Below, in pieces: positions 1 through 7,986 of a stretch of 64,000 nucleotides of DNA (position 1 is the stretch's first letter; every line of letters begins with the position of its first letter). Location: the NCBI RefSeq assembly GCF_001547895.1, contig NZ_AP014627.1:2669501-2733500 (forward strand). The letters run 5' to 3'. A model generated the notes under the pieces. That model saw nothing but the letters and a program-made list of their open reading frames with translations. It had not been told where the DNA came from and ran no database searches. The position numbers were made by a program, and so were the translations under genes. Origin of the DNA: Pseudomonas sp. Os17 (GTDB taxonomy: Bacteria; Pseudomonadota; Gammaproteobacteria; Pseudomonadales; Pseudomonadaceae).

Positions 1-2
1 AG

Positions 3-149
3 GTGCCGGCGGCCTATCTGCTGGATGCGCACTTCGGCCTGCAAGGGGTGTGGATGGCCTTCCCGGTGGCCTACCTGAGCATGCTGGTGCTGCAGGTCTG
101 CTACTTCAAGCTGGTCTGGCGCCACAAGCAGATCCAGCGCCTGATCTGA
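3..149 (+). CDS. C-terminal end of a membrane transporter, probably MATE family (partial)
   Basis: An open frame enters from the left edge and stops at 147-149, leaving 48 residues. It reads as a hydrophobic helix (WMAFPVAYLSMLVLQVCYF) followed by a short basic tail (KLVWRHKQIQRLI). A last transmembrane helix plus basic cytoplasmic tail, preceded by a 'GLQGVWMAFPVAY' turn, is typical of MATE multidrug/cation antiporters. Only the tail is available, so family assignment is by resemblance. The next gene is convergent, with a strong stem-loop between them. Confidence 0.5.
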   Translation: MPAAYLLDAHFGLQGVWMAFPVAYLSMLVLQVCYFKLVWRHKQIQRLI

Positions 150-177
150 CAGGCAAGCGCGGCGGGCGGGATGCAAT

Positions 178-211
178 GCGCGACGTGCCGCAGGGCAGCG
201 GCACGTCGCGC
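178..211. terminator. Long perfect stem-loop between convergent genes
   Basis: GCGCGACGTGCCGC (178-191) and GCGGCACGTCGCGC (198-211) form a perfect 14-bp stem with a 6-nt loop. It lies 28 bp after the transporter stop codon and 83 bp after the end of the convergent ketosynthase gene. There is no T-run on either side, so it would be an atypical terminator or an mRNA 3'-end stabiliser. Confidence 0.5.
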
Positions 212-294
212 GAGGCGTATCTGGCGAACTGATCAGGGGGGGCAGCGAGGTTCAGCCGCGTCACCCCCCCGATCGAGAGGCTGGCCGTGGCGCC

Positions 295-1344
295 TTACAA
301 CCGGAACGAAAGGGCAGAAAAGACCATCCCGCCACTTCCCGCCCAGCCCATGCAGAACTGGTCTTGCTCAGCGTTGCCCCGGCTGATGGCGTCGTAAATT
401 CCATAGGGAATGGACGCCGTAATGATATTGCCGGTTTTATGCCCGACATGATGCAACTTGTGATCAATGCCGATCAGTTCACCAATGTGTTCCCACATTT
501 TTGGCGAGCCGGTATGAATGAACACTTTATGGATGTCCGCGCCGCTGACCTTATGCATGTTGAACACTTTTATGGCTTCATTGCGACCATCTTCATGCAA
601 GGCAGCCGCGTAGGAGTTGAACTGATACTGCCCGCCGGTCGGTGCAATGCGCGGAGTATCTTCTTCATTGCAAAACAGCTTCCAGTCCGGCAGGGAAATG
701 GTCGACAAGTCGCTGAGATCGGGGCGGTTGATATAAGAGAACTTGAAGTTTCCAGGCGACTCATTGCTGAGAATGGTGACTGTTGCCGCCTCACCGATGG
801 TGAAACTTGGGAACTTGTACGCCAATTCCGACGGAGACTGCAAAGAGAAGTTCTTCGGCATCACCGGCCCGCCGTCAGACATGCCGAATTCCATGTTGAT
901 AATGGCCGCGTAGCGTATCTCTCCGGCTTCCATCTTGCTGTTGATCACATCCATGGCGGTCACCCAGCCGTTGCAGGCGTCGACCACGTCGAAGTTCCTG
1001 CAGTTCAGGCCCAGGGCCTTGGCCATGAAGGTGCTGTTGGCCGGCTCGATGAAGCCCCGGGTAACGTTGGGATAGATCAACAAGTCCAGGTCGGCCTTGT
1101 TGATATTGGCCTGGGCCAATGCCGAGTCAAAGGCTGCGGTCATCAGGTCCATCGGTTTTTCTCCGGCGGCCAACCAATGCCGGGTTTCGATGCCGCTCTT
1201 GTCGAGCAGTTTTCCGATGGTCTTCAGGGTCTTGGGCAAGTCATCCTGAAAGGTGTTTTTCGAGTGTTCTTCAACCAGATCAAGAACATCCTGGTTAGTA
1301 ACGATTCGCGAAGGAAGAATTCCTGAAAGTCCTACAATTTTCAT
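295..1344 (-). CDS. 3-oxoacyl-ACP synthase III (FabH-like) family protein, orphan
   Basis: This 349-residue protein has the size and layout of KAS III thiolase-fold condensing enzymes. The likely catalytic triad is visible: Cys124 in VVDACNGW, His277 in VFIHTGS and Asn306 in TGNIITAS. Such enzymes condense acyl-CoA or acyl-ACP with a malonyl-thioester, or act as acyltransferases. The start at MKIVGLSG is preferred over a frame extension of 52 residues that lacks family character. The gene has more A/T than its neighbours and no fatty-acid or polyketide genes beside it, which hints at horizontal gain. It is too divergent to be called housekeeping fabH; the substrate is unknown. Confidence 0.8.
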   Translation of the reverse strand: MKIVGLSGILPSRIVTNQDVLDLVEEHSKNTFQDDLPKTLKTIGKLLDKSGIETRHWLAAGEKPMDLMTAAFDSALAQANINKADLDLLIYPNVTRGFIEPANSTFMAKALGLNCRNFDVVDACNGWVTAMDVINSKMEAGEIRYAAIINMEFGMSDGGPVMPKNFSLQSPSELAYKFPSFTIGEAATVTILSNESPGNFKFSYINRPDLSDLSTISLPDWKLFCNEEDTPRIAPTGGQYQFNSYAAALHEDGRNEAIKVFNMHKVSGADIHKVFIHTGSPKMWEHIGELIGIDHKLHHVGHKTGNIITASIPYGIYDAISRGNAEQDQFCMGWAGSGGMVFSALSFRL

Positions 1345-2010
1345 ACAACATCCTTGTTTGAAATGTTCATCCGTAACGATGACGGGGTGAGCGAAAACAC
1401 TCGTTAATTGCATGCCAAGAGCGAACTTCTGTCGTTGAAAGACGCTCGTTGTCAATGGCTGGCAAGCCTTCCTCAGTTGCACTAGTTGGAGGAAGCACAT
1501 ATTTCTAGCACAGAAAGTTTGCAGCGCAAGGCCGTCTATTGAATTTATTTTTAATGTTGCTTAGTTGAGGGTTTAGTGCGGGTGATGTTCAAGTAGTGCA
1601 AAAAATAAAGGGCCCGATACTGTATCTTTGAACGGACTTGGTTCATGACTTGCATCAATGGTTGTTCAACCGAGTGGTTGACCTGGACGACGCTTGGCGA
1701 GCAAGTCGCCACACTTCGAACGGCCTCCTGGTCTGAGGGCAACGGCTCTGAACGCCCTGGATCTCAGGCCTGGCCGTGCCGGGGTTCGGCAACCGCTCTT
1801 GCAGTGCATGGCCGCGTTGGAGCGATCGGAGCCTGGGGCGGCCGCGGCTGTCCTCTCGAGGGCTGTCCATGAATCATGGGCCATCCTCGCGCCGCCGATG
1901 GGGGGTGCCGTTCAATCCCGCCGGCACGGGCCAGGCGCTGGGTCGGTTCGGAGGGCCCACAGGATCATTCGTCACCCGGCCTGGATACCGATCCGCGGGT
2001 GGCCGGGGCT
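1345..2010. other. Intergenic region, about 670 bp, no gene recognised
   Basis: The first 300 bp (1345-1660) are A/T-rich for this genome and presumably carry the promoter of the ketosynthase gene. The remainder is GC-rich with several overlapping frames of up to 139 codons, none with recognisable protein character or a convincing ribosome site. One frame at about 1640-1740 has a protein-like stretch (WLFNRVVDLDDAW) but no start codon and stops at once. It may be gene debris. Confidence 0.4.
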
Positions 2011-2340
2011 TCAGCGTCTCCGGCCCGGCAGCGCTGAAGGGCGACGCCAACCCTGGACCACGAGGTACAGCAGCGGTCCGATGGAAACGAACACGGCGGT
2101 CAGCAGCAGATAGGGCAGCACCGAGCGGACGGAGCGGCCGCGGCGGCGGGCGTCGTTGAGCATCCAGGCCGAGGCCAGCAGCGCCATCAGGTACAGGTCG
2201 ATCACCACTTGCGCGGTGTCGGGCCGCGACAGCAGTTGCACACCGAATTGCAGCAGCGACTGCTCGGCCTGGAGCAGGGTGAACAGGGTGTAGCCGCTGA
2301 AGGCCAGCAGGGCCAGGAGTGCCGGGTAGGGGCGGTGCAT
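2011..2340 (-). CDS. Small membrane protein, DUF2834 family
   Basis: The product is 109 residues with three hydrophobic segments (about 5-25, 43-60 and 73-97). The first helix has the FSGYTLF turn and the middle has DLYLMALLASAWMLNDAR, which fit the DUF2834 family of small inner-membrane proteins of unknown function. The chosen ATG (MHRPYPALL) excludes an upstream frame extension that overlaps the previous gene. It follows the 2355-2756 gene by 14 bp on the same strand, so the two are probably co-transcribed. Confidence 0.75.
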   Translation of the reverse strand: MHRPYPALLALLAFSGYTLFTLLQAEQSLLQFGVQLLSRPDTAQVVIDLYLMALLASAWMLNDARRRGRSVRSVLPYLLLTAVFVSIGPLLYLVVQGWRRPSALPGRRR

Positions 2341-2354
2341 GCTGAAGTCCTCGA

Positions 2355-2756
2355 TCAGTCCGTGAGCGGGAGGGCGGCCTGGCGGTCGCGCCGGCCCAGG
2401 TCGACCAGCAGGTAGAGCAGCCCGGCGCCAGCGCAAGCGAAGATCAACGCCTGGGACAGCGGCGACTCGAACCGATACAGCGGATGCTCGCGCAGGTTGA
2501 AGTGCAGCCCGGCGTGGACCACGGCGAATCCGGCCAGCAGTCGCCGGCTGCTGCGGCGCACGGCGGGACGCGAATGCCCGGTGAGCCCGATCAGCGCGAC
2601 CACCAGGGGGACGTGCAGGGCGATGAACAATGCCTGCCCCAGCGCCGGATCGAGGTGGCGCAAGCCATACAGCAGGCGCCACTCGGACTGGGCCACGGCA
2701 TCCAGCTCATGCCCGGCGAACAGGGCCAGACAGAGCGTCCAGAGGGTGTTTTTCAC
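2355..2756 (-). CDS. Small membrane protein, probably DUF6713-like
   Basis: Starting at GTG 2756 the protein has 133 residues. An AAGGAG sequence lies about seven bases upstream of this GTG, which decides the start against an upstream ATG. The N-terminal helix ends in the striking AGHELDAVAQSEWRLL block, followed by three more hydrophobic segments. A HELDA...EWRLL signature is what I recall for the DUF6713 group of membrane proteins of unknown function. It is paired with the DUF2834 gene downstream. Function unknown. Confidence 0.65.
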   Translation of the reverse strand: MKNTLWTLCLALFAGHELDAVAQSEWRLLYGLRHLDPALGQALFIALHVPLVVALIGLTGHSRPAVRRSSRRLLAGFAVVHAGLHFNLREHPLYRFESPLSQALIFACAGAGLLYLLVDLGRRDRQAALPLTD

Positions 2757-2900
2757 GGTGAAACTCCTTGAACGGCGACAGGCCAACAGGCTAAGTGGCA
2801 GGCCCGTCGTCACTCAATGACCTCACAGGTCATAGACAGCAGGGCGGCCGATCCTGTCAGATGCGCCCGTATGACGATCACCTTCAAGGAGCGAGCAGTG

Positions 2901-3353
2901 ATGAGCGAACAGTCCCCCGACCCGACTGCACAGCGGATGATCCGCAAGGCCCGGCCCGAGGATGTGCCGGCCATGCTCGGCTTCGATGCCTATGCCAGTG
3001 CCCATCCCGAGCGGGGCCGGGCGCTGCAGTGGGCCGTCGAGCAGGGCCAGTGCTGGGTCGAGGTGCAGGGCGCCCGGGTGCTGGGCTACGTGCTGCTGAG
3101 CCATGATTTTTTCGACCACGGTTTCGTCTCGCTGGTGGTGGTGGCCGCCGATCAGCAGCGCCAGGGCGTGGCCCTGCGGTTGCTGGCGGCGGCGCAGCAG
3201 GCCTGCCTGAGCGACAAACTGTTCATCTCCACCAACCGCTCCAACCGCGCGGCTCAGGCACTGATTGCCAAGGCCGGTTTCCAGCCCAGCGGGGTGGTGG
3301 AGAACCTCGATCCGGGGGATCCCGAGCTGATCTATTTCAAGTCGCTGCGCTGA
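2901..3353 (+). CDS. GNAT family N-acetyltransferase
   Basis: The product is 150 residues. The acetyl-CoA-binding core is clear: VSLVVVAADQQRQGVALRLLAAAQ matches GNAT motif A (Q/RxxGxG/A) at about residues 73-98, and SNRAAQALIAKAGF is the usual motif B. The opening IRKARPEDVPAML is a standard GNAT first strand. ATG 2901 is preferred because AAGGAG ends about nine bases upstream; in-frame extensions to 2817 lack such a site. The substrate cannot be told. It is followed 14 bp later by an XRE regulator, perhaps in the same transcript. Confidence 0.85.
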   Translation: MSEQSPDPTAQRMIRKARPEDVPAMLGFDAYASAHPERGRALQWAVEQGQCWVEVQGARVLGYVLLSHDFFDHGFVSLVVVAADQQRQGVALRLLAAAQQACLSDKLFISTNRSNRAAQALIAKAGFQPSGVVENLDPGDPELIYFKSLR

Positions 3354-3367
3354 CCGCCCCGTACAGG

Positions 3368-4201
3368 ATGACCCGAAGCATGTTCGAAACCCTTGCACCT
3401 GCCGCCGTCGACTCGCTGTCCGTGGGCCAGTGGTTGCGCCAGTTGCGTCAGCAGGCGCGCTTGAGCCAGCTGGAGCTGGCATTGCAGGCCGGCATGTCGC
3501 AGCGCCACCTGAGCTGCGTCGAGACCGGTCGCGCGCAACCCAGCGCGCAGTTGCTGCACAGCCTGCTGAGCACCCTGGACACCCCGCTGCACACCCGCAA
3601 CCGGGTGTTGCTCGCCGCCGGCTACGCACCACGCTACGCCGCCCTGGCGTTGGACGATCCAGGGCTGGAACCGGTGCGCATGGCCCTGATGCACCTGCTC
3701 AAGGCCAACAACCCGGCGCCGGCCATTGTCATCGACAGCCTCTGGCAGGTGCGGGCGGCGAACCACGCCACCACGGCCCTGTTTCAGCTGTTGGGGTTGC
3801 CGTTGCAGGCGCTCGAGGAGGGTTTCAATCTGTTGACGACCCTGTTGGCGCCCGGCGGATTCGGCGACTGCCTGATCAACGCCGAGGAGATCCGCCAGGT
3901 GGCCTGGCAACGGGCCGCGCGGGAGGCCGCGGGGGAGCCGGGGCTCGCGACCTTGCTGGCGAGCCTGCCGTGTCCGGGGCAATCAACCCCCGCTCCGCAA
4001 CTGGCCGCGCCGTTGCTGCTGACCCGGGTCCGCGGGCCCCAGGGCGAGCTGCGTTTTCTTTCCACCTTCACCACCTTCGGCATGCCTCAGGACATCACCG
4101 TGGCTTCATTGCGCATCGAGCACCTGATCCCCGCCGACGACAGCACCTGGCAGGTCCTGACCCGGGCTTGCGCACGCCTGGCCGAGCTTGAGCCGGGCTA
4201 G
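3368..4201 (+). CDS. XRE-family regulator with MmyB-like ligand-binding domain
   Basis: The product has 277 residues (273 if ATG 3380 is used). Residues about 22-80 form a helix-turn-helix of the Cro/CI type: LRQLRQQARLSQLELALQAG then SQRHLSCVETGRAQPS. The C-terminal 180 residues (DDPGLEPVRMALMHLL..., VIDSLWQVRAANHA) match the MmyB-like PAS-related domain found in many proteobacterial XRE regulators, which probably binds a small hydrophobic ligand. Its target is unknown; the adjacent GNAT gene is a natural candidate. Confidence 0.85.
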   Translation: MTRSMFETLAPAAVDSLSVGQWLRQLRQQARLSQLELALQAGMSQRHLSCVETGRAQPSAQLLHSLLSTLDTPLHTRNRVLLAAGYAPRYAALALDDPGLEPVRMALMHLLKANNPAPAIVIDSLWQVRAANHATTALFQLLGLPLQALEEGFNLLTTLLAPGGFGDCLINAEEIRQVAWQRAAREAAGEPGLATLLASLPCPGQSTPAPQLAAPLLLTRVRGPQGELRFLSTFTTFGMPQDITVASLRIEHLIPADDSTWQVLTRACARLAELEPG

Positions 4202-4338
4202 GTCGCCAGGGCCCGTGCCCGTTGCGTCAGACAACAGCAGCCGGTGCTGCGCCGCCATTGGGCGGATCAGCTCGCGGGCGGCCCAGGGGCGCAAACGGGC
4301 CGCACACTTGCGCCTTGCCGCAGGCCGGCAGCGCCGGT

Positions 4339-4713
4339 TCAGGCGTGGCGGCTGCGAGCCCAGCGCCGGCTCAGATAGACATAGACCGAAAGGTTGACCA
4401 GCAGCACCAGGCTGCCCAGCCACAGCTGGATGCCGGGGGTCAGGCCGGCGGGGTAGATCAGCGGTATCAGGTAGTGCTCGATGAACCCGGCGCCGTAGCC
4501 GTCCTGGCCGGCGGCATGGCGCAGCAGGTTTTCCCAGCGGGTCAGCGGGCATTCCAGGTGCAGCACTTCCACTGCCACGCCCCAGGCCGCGGCCGGCAGG
4601 TGCAGCAGCATCAGCCGCGGATAACGCAGCACCAGCAGGCCGCCCAGGAGTACGAAGACGATAAATGACAGGTGAAACAGCACCAGGCTGTCGGCGGCGA
4701 TGCGGTAGAGCAT
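4339..4713 (-). CDS. DUF2784 family membrane protein
   Basis: The product has 124 residues and four hydrophobic helices. The conserved features of DUF2784 are present: an N-terminal helix with LFHLSFIVFVLLGGLLV, the block HLECPLTRWENLLR with its CPLTxWE motif, then GAGFIEHYLIPLIYP. Function unknown in any member. The start at MLYRIAAD follows an AAGGAACC ribosome-site-like sequence. It is convergent with the XRE gene (137-bp gap holding no recognisable gene). Confidence 0.85.
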   Translation of the reverse strand: MLYRIAADSLVLFHLSFIVFVLLGGLLVLRYPRLMLLHLPAAAWGVAVEVLHLECPLTRWENLLRHAAGQDGYGAGFIEHYLIPLIYPAGLTPGIQLWLGSLVLLVNLSVYVYLSRRWARSRHA

Positions 4714-4930
4714 GAGGGTTCCTTGGCGAGGGGCGGGTCCGTGGCGCGAGCGCCGGGGGGCAATATACCGGGGGAGAGCGGGGGCTGGCAGTGTTTCTTC
4801 ACAGGGCAGGAAAAAGCCCGGTGCGAGGTGAGGGGCACGGCTTGCGGCCACTGTCGCGAGGCTACCTATACTGCGGGAACGCCATGGCGCTCTGTGGAGG
4901 CTGGCGCGGCTAATGCGGGAGGAACTTGCC

Positions 4931-5959
4931 TTGCGGCGATCGATGCTCTGCTGGCGCCATTGGCTGCTGGCGCTGTTGCTGGCGCTCGCCGGCTGCGCCC
5001 AGCGCCCGCCCGCGCCTGCGGTGCCGACCGCGGTCAGCCCGGCCACTTGGCGTTCGGTCAACAGCGAGCTGCTTGAGGCTTCCCGTAGCGCCACCGCCCA
5101 GGCCGAAGTCTACGCCCAGGGCTCCATGGAGCACTGGCGCACCCGGGTCTACCAGCAGACCGACGAACAGTTCATTCCCTGGTTCAGCGGTTACTGGACC
5201 CAGGAATGGCTGTCGCTGAAGGTCGGCTGGTATTCACTGAACAATCGGGGCGATACCGGGCAAGCCTCCAGGCGCCTGGCCGCCTACCTGCAGGAGCAGT
5301 ACCAGGAGCGGGTGCTGGCGCCGGTGGCGCTGGAGATCGATGCCGACGAGATCGCCGGCGAGGCCATGGAGTTCTATGTGCAGTTGCTGCGCCAGCAACT
5401 GGCGCAGATCGGCCACCGCTACCAGCTGCCGGCGCCGCAGCTGGACCAGCACCTGGGGCAGGTCCTGGCCATCGACCTGGGGCCGGCCGCCGAACAGCGC
5501 GCCTCCTTGACCCAGCTGCTGCGGGTCGAGCCCATCGCCCGCTTGCCCGCCTACGGACCGTTGTTGCAGCAGCTTCGCGGAGCAGCGGCGGTCGAGCGCG
5601 ACTCGCCGGCCCCCGGGGTGGCCCAGGTGGCACAGGTGACCAGCGACAAACTCCAGGCCCAGTTCGCCACCCGCGGGGTCGCCGGTGCGGTGGCGGCGGC
5701 GGTGGGGCGGGTGGCCGGTGCGTTGATCTCGGTGGGGGTGGCCGGAGTCCGGGCTCTGGTCCAGGACCATGACCGGGAAGGCTTGCAGGCCCAGACCCGG
5801 CGGGACCTGGGGGCGGCCTTCGACCAGGCCTGGTCCCGGCAACTGCATGACCCCGAGCATGGGGTCATGGCTGGTGTGTATTACCTCGGCCGGCAGATCG
5901 AAAGCCAGTTGCAGGCCCCCGTGGCGGGTGAGGACCCGGCTGGCGGCCGCTTGCCCTGA
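4931..5959 (+). CDS. Predicted lipoprotein of unknown function
   Basis: A short hydrophobic leader (WLLALLLALAGC) ends in a lipobox with Cys at about residue 22, so the mature protein should be lipid-anchored. Start choice is open: TTG 4931 has GGAGG eight bases upstream, ATG 4913 precedes that site and ATG 4943 is 20 bases from it. The mature region is rich in Gln and Ala, largely helical, with a conserved-looking DEQFIPWFSGYWTQEW block, and a Gly/Ala-rich hydrophobic segment at about 250-275 (GVAGAVAAAVGRVAGALISVGVAG as judged in pieces) that may insert in a membrane. No family recognised. Confidence 0.75.
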   Translation: MRRSMLCWRHWLLALLLALAGCAQRPPAPAVPTAVSPATWRSVNSELLEASRSATAQAEVYAQGSMEHWRTRVYQQTDEQFIPWFSGYWTQEWLSLKVGWYSLNNRGDTGQASRRLAAYLQEQYQERVLAPVALEIDADEIAGEAMEFYVQLLRQQLAQIGHRYQLPAPQLDQHLGQVLAIDLGPAAEQRASLTQLLRVEPIARLPAYGPLLQQLRGAAAVERDSPAPGVAQVAQVTSDKLQAQFATRGVAGAVAAAVGRVAGALISVGVAGVRALVQDHDREGLQAQTRRDLGAAFDQAWSRQLHDPEHGVMAGVYYLGRQIESQLQAPVAGEDPAGGRLP

Positions 5960-5974
5960 GCGCGCCGTGGTGGC

Positions 5975-7738
5975 TCAGCGGGGACTGGCCACGGCGACCG
6001 GAGGCAGTGCCGCTTCATAGGCATCGACCCCGGCCGCATGGCGCCCGGCGATGTAGCCGAAGGTCATGGCCGGGCCCAGGTTGATGCCGCCGGAGGGATA
6101 GAACCCGCCCATCACGCTGGCCATGTCGGTGCCCGCCGCATACAGCCCGGGGATCGCCGCGCCGGCCTGATCCAGCACCTGGGCCTGGGCATTGGTCTTG
6201 AGCCCGGCAAAGGTGCCGAAGCTGCCGGGCAGCACCTTCACCGCGTAGAACGGCCCCTGTTCGATGGGCGCCACGCAAGGGTTGGGGCCGGGGTACAGGG
6301 CGTCGCCCTGCTTGCGGTTGTAGGGGGTCGAGCCGCGGCCGAATTCCGGGTCCTGGCCGTGGCGGGCGTGCTGGTTGAAGTGCTGCACCGTGGCCTCCAG
6401 CGCTTGTGGGTCGATGCCGCATTGGCCGGCCAGGGCCGCGATGGAGTCGGCCCGCCGCAGGTAGCCGCTGCGCACCAGTGGGCCAACGGGGAGCGGGAAG
6501 GGGCGGGCATAACCCAGGCCGTAGCGGCGCTGGAAGCGATGGTCGCAGATCAGCCAGGAGGCCACTTCCTCGCCGGCCGGCACCTTCTCGACCATGGCGG
6601 CGGTGTAGTCGTAGTAACCGTCGGCCTCGTTGACGAAGCGCTTGCCGTTGGCCAGCACGCCGATCAATCCGGGCTTGGCCCGGTCGATGATGTGGGGAAA
6701 GTGTCCGACACTGCCGTCGGCATGGCGCACCCGCGATACCGGGGCCCAGGCCACCGGGCTGGCGAGGTCCGTGGCCAGCACCGCGCCGGCGGCTTCACCG
6801 AGGCGGATGCCATCCCCGGAACAGCTCAACGGGGGCAGCGCCAGATGCTGATCGACGCCTGGTGCCCGGGGAAACAGCGCCTGGCGCCGGGCCGGGTCAT
6901 TGGCAAACCCGCCGGCGGCCAGCATCACGCCACGCCGGGCGCGGATTTCCCGCCGGCCTTGGGGCGTGTCCACCAGGGCGCCGTGCACCCCGTGTCGATC
7001 CTGCAGGAGCGAGCGGGCCGGCGCGGATTCCATGAGGGTGACCCCCAATTGCTCGGCGGACTTGGCCAGCCGGCCGATCAGCGCCACGCCGTTCACCAGG
7101 TGCATGGCCCGGCCGTGCAGCGCCAGGTCCCGCAGGTGACGGCTGAAACGCTTGGCGACATGCAGCAGCGACTTGAACGAACGGGTCATGCTGAGAAAGG
7201 CCCCGAGATCGGCACCGGCCATGATCGGCATGCCCATGAACGAGGTTTCCCGCAGGGTCTTGCGCAGGCGTTTCAGCAAGGGGCCGATGGCCCGCGCGTC
7301 ATAGGGCGCGGCAATCACCTGGTGGCCCTCGATCCCGGCGCCGGGCACCTGGCCGTGGATGTCGGGGATGCCATTGCCATCGACGAATTGCAGGGCCGTG
7401 TGCTGCTCGAAGAAGGCCACCATCTGCGGCCCGTTATCCAGCAAGGCATCGATGCGCGCGGCGTCATAGCGTTCGCCCAGCTCATGCCTGAGGTAGGTGC
7501 GCGGTTGCTGCGGGTCTTCATCAATGCCGGCGCGGCGGGCCAGGGGGTTGCCGGGCACCCACATCCAGCCACCGGACCAGGCACTGGCACCGCCGAAAGT
7601 GGAATCCTTTTCCACCACTATCACTTGCAGGCCGTGCCAGGCGGCGGTCACCGCGCAGGCCAGGCCGGCTGCGCCGGAGCCGATTACCAGCAGGTCACAG
7701 TCCAGGGGGGAAAGGAGGGCAGCAGGGGCTTCACTCAA
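5975..7738 (-). CDS. FAD-dependent oxidoreductase, 3-ketosteroid dehydrogenase/fumarate reductase flavoprotein type
   Basis: This 587-residue enzyme starts with the FAD dinucleotide fold (LLVIGSGAAGLACAVTAAWHG, residues about 15-35), then FGGASAWSGGWMWVP, and ends with the FAD-closing GLYAAGTDMASVMGGFYPSGG and NLGPAMTFGYIAG. Length and these motifs fit the KstD / FrdA-like flavoprotein group, which removes or adds hydrogens across C-C bonds next to a ketone. It stands alone, with an A/T-rich promoter region upstream carrying a small TGGAA/TTCC palindrome. Substrate unknown; steroid activity should not be assumed. Confidence 0.85.
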   Translation of the reverse strand: MSEAPAALLSPLDCDLLVIGSGAAGLACAVTAAWHGLQVIVVEKDSTFGGASAWSGGWMWVPGNPLARRAGIDEDPQQPRTYLRHELGERYDAARIDALLDNGPQMVAFFEQHTALQFVDGNGIPDIHGQVPGAGIEGHQVIAAPYDARAIGPLLKRLRKTLRETSFMGMPIMAGADLGAFLSMTRSFKSLLHVAKRFSRHLRDLALHGRAMHLVNGVALIGRLAKSAEQLGVTLMESAPARSLLQDRHGVHGALVDTPQGRREIRARRGVMLAAGGFANDPARRQALFPRAPGVDQHLALPPLSCSGDGIRLGEAAGAVLATDLASPVAWAPVSRVRHADGSVGHFPHIIDRAKPGLIGVLANGKRFVNEADGYYDYTAAMVEKVPAGEEVASWLICDHRFQRRYGLGYARPFPLPVGPLVRSGYLRRADSIAALAGQCGIDPQALEATVQHFNQHARHGQDPEFGRGSTPYNRKQGDALYPGPNPCVAPIEQGPFYAVKVLPGSFGTFAGLKTNAQAQVLDQAGAAIPGLYAAGTDMASVMGGFYPSGGINLGPAMTFGYIAGRHAAGVDAYEAALPPVAVASPR

Positions 7739-7772
7739 GATGACAGGCCTTTTTTAGCAAAAATTATAAAAA

Positions 7773-7812
7773 ATGGAATGCTGTTCCGTTTTGTTGAAAA
7801 ACTATTCCATAG
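7773..7812 (-). promoter_or_regulatory. A/T-rich promoter region with TGGAA...TTCC dyads
   Basis: Directly upstream of the flavoprotein gene the sequence turns A/T-rich and contains TGGAATGCTGTTCC and, about 25 bp further, ACTATTCCAT. Both share the GGAA/TTCC half-sites often bound by IclR-family regulators. No IclR gene is in the window, so the regulator is inferred only from the motif. Confidence 0.3.
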
Positions 7813-7921
7813 CGCCAGGGAGGCTGTCAAACCGGCGCGTTGTTTTCGGCCAACGGTGTTGCGGGCAGGGAGGGAGGCCGCGCGGTACGGCCATGGCTGA
7901 GGGCACGGGCTCCAGCGGGGC

Positions 7922-7958
7922 AAAAAAAACGCCGCGCTCCCGGGAAAGGAGCGCGGCG
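7922..7958 (-). terminator. Rho-independent terminator of ppnN
   Basis: Read on the minus strand, GCCGCGCTCC, a TTTCCC loop region and GGGAGCGCGGC form a strong GC stem followed by eight T. It lies about 30 bp after the ppnN stop codon and is a textbook intrinsic terminator. Confidence 0.9.
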
Positions 7959-7986
7959 TCGTGGGGCCGTCAAAGGCGTCGCCGGA

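Noticed and set aside
1694..2113. 139-codon plus-strand frame in the gap between ketosynthase and DUF2834 genes
   Set aside because: Arg/Pro/Gly-rich composition typical of an antisense or non-coding GC-rich frame, no ribosome site, and its end overlaps the DUF2834 gene.
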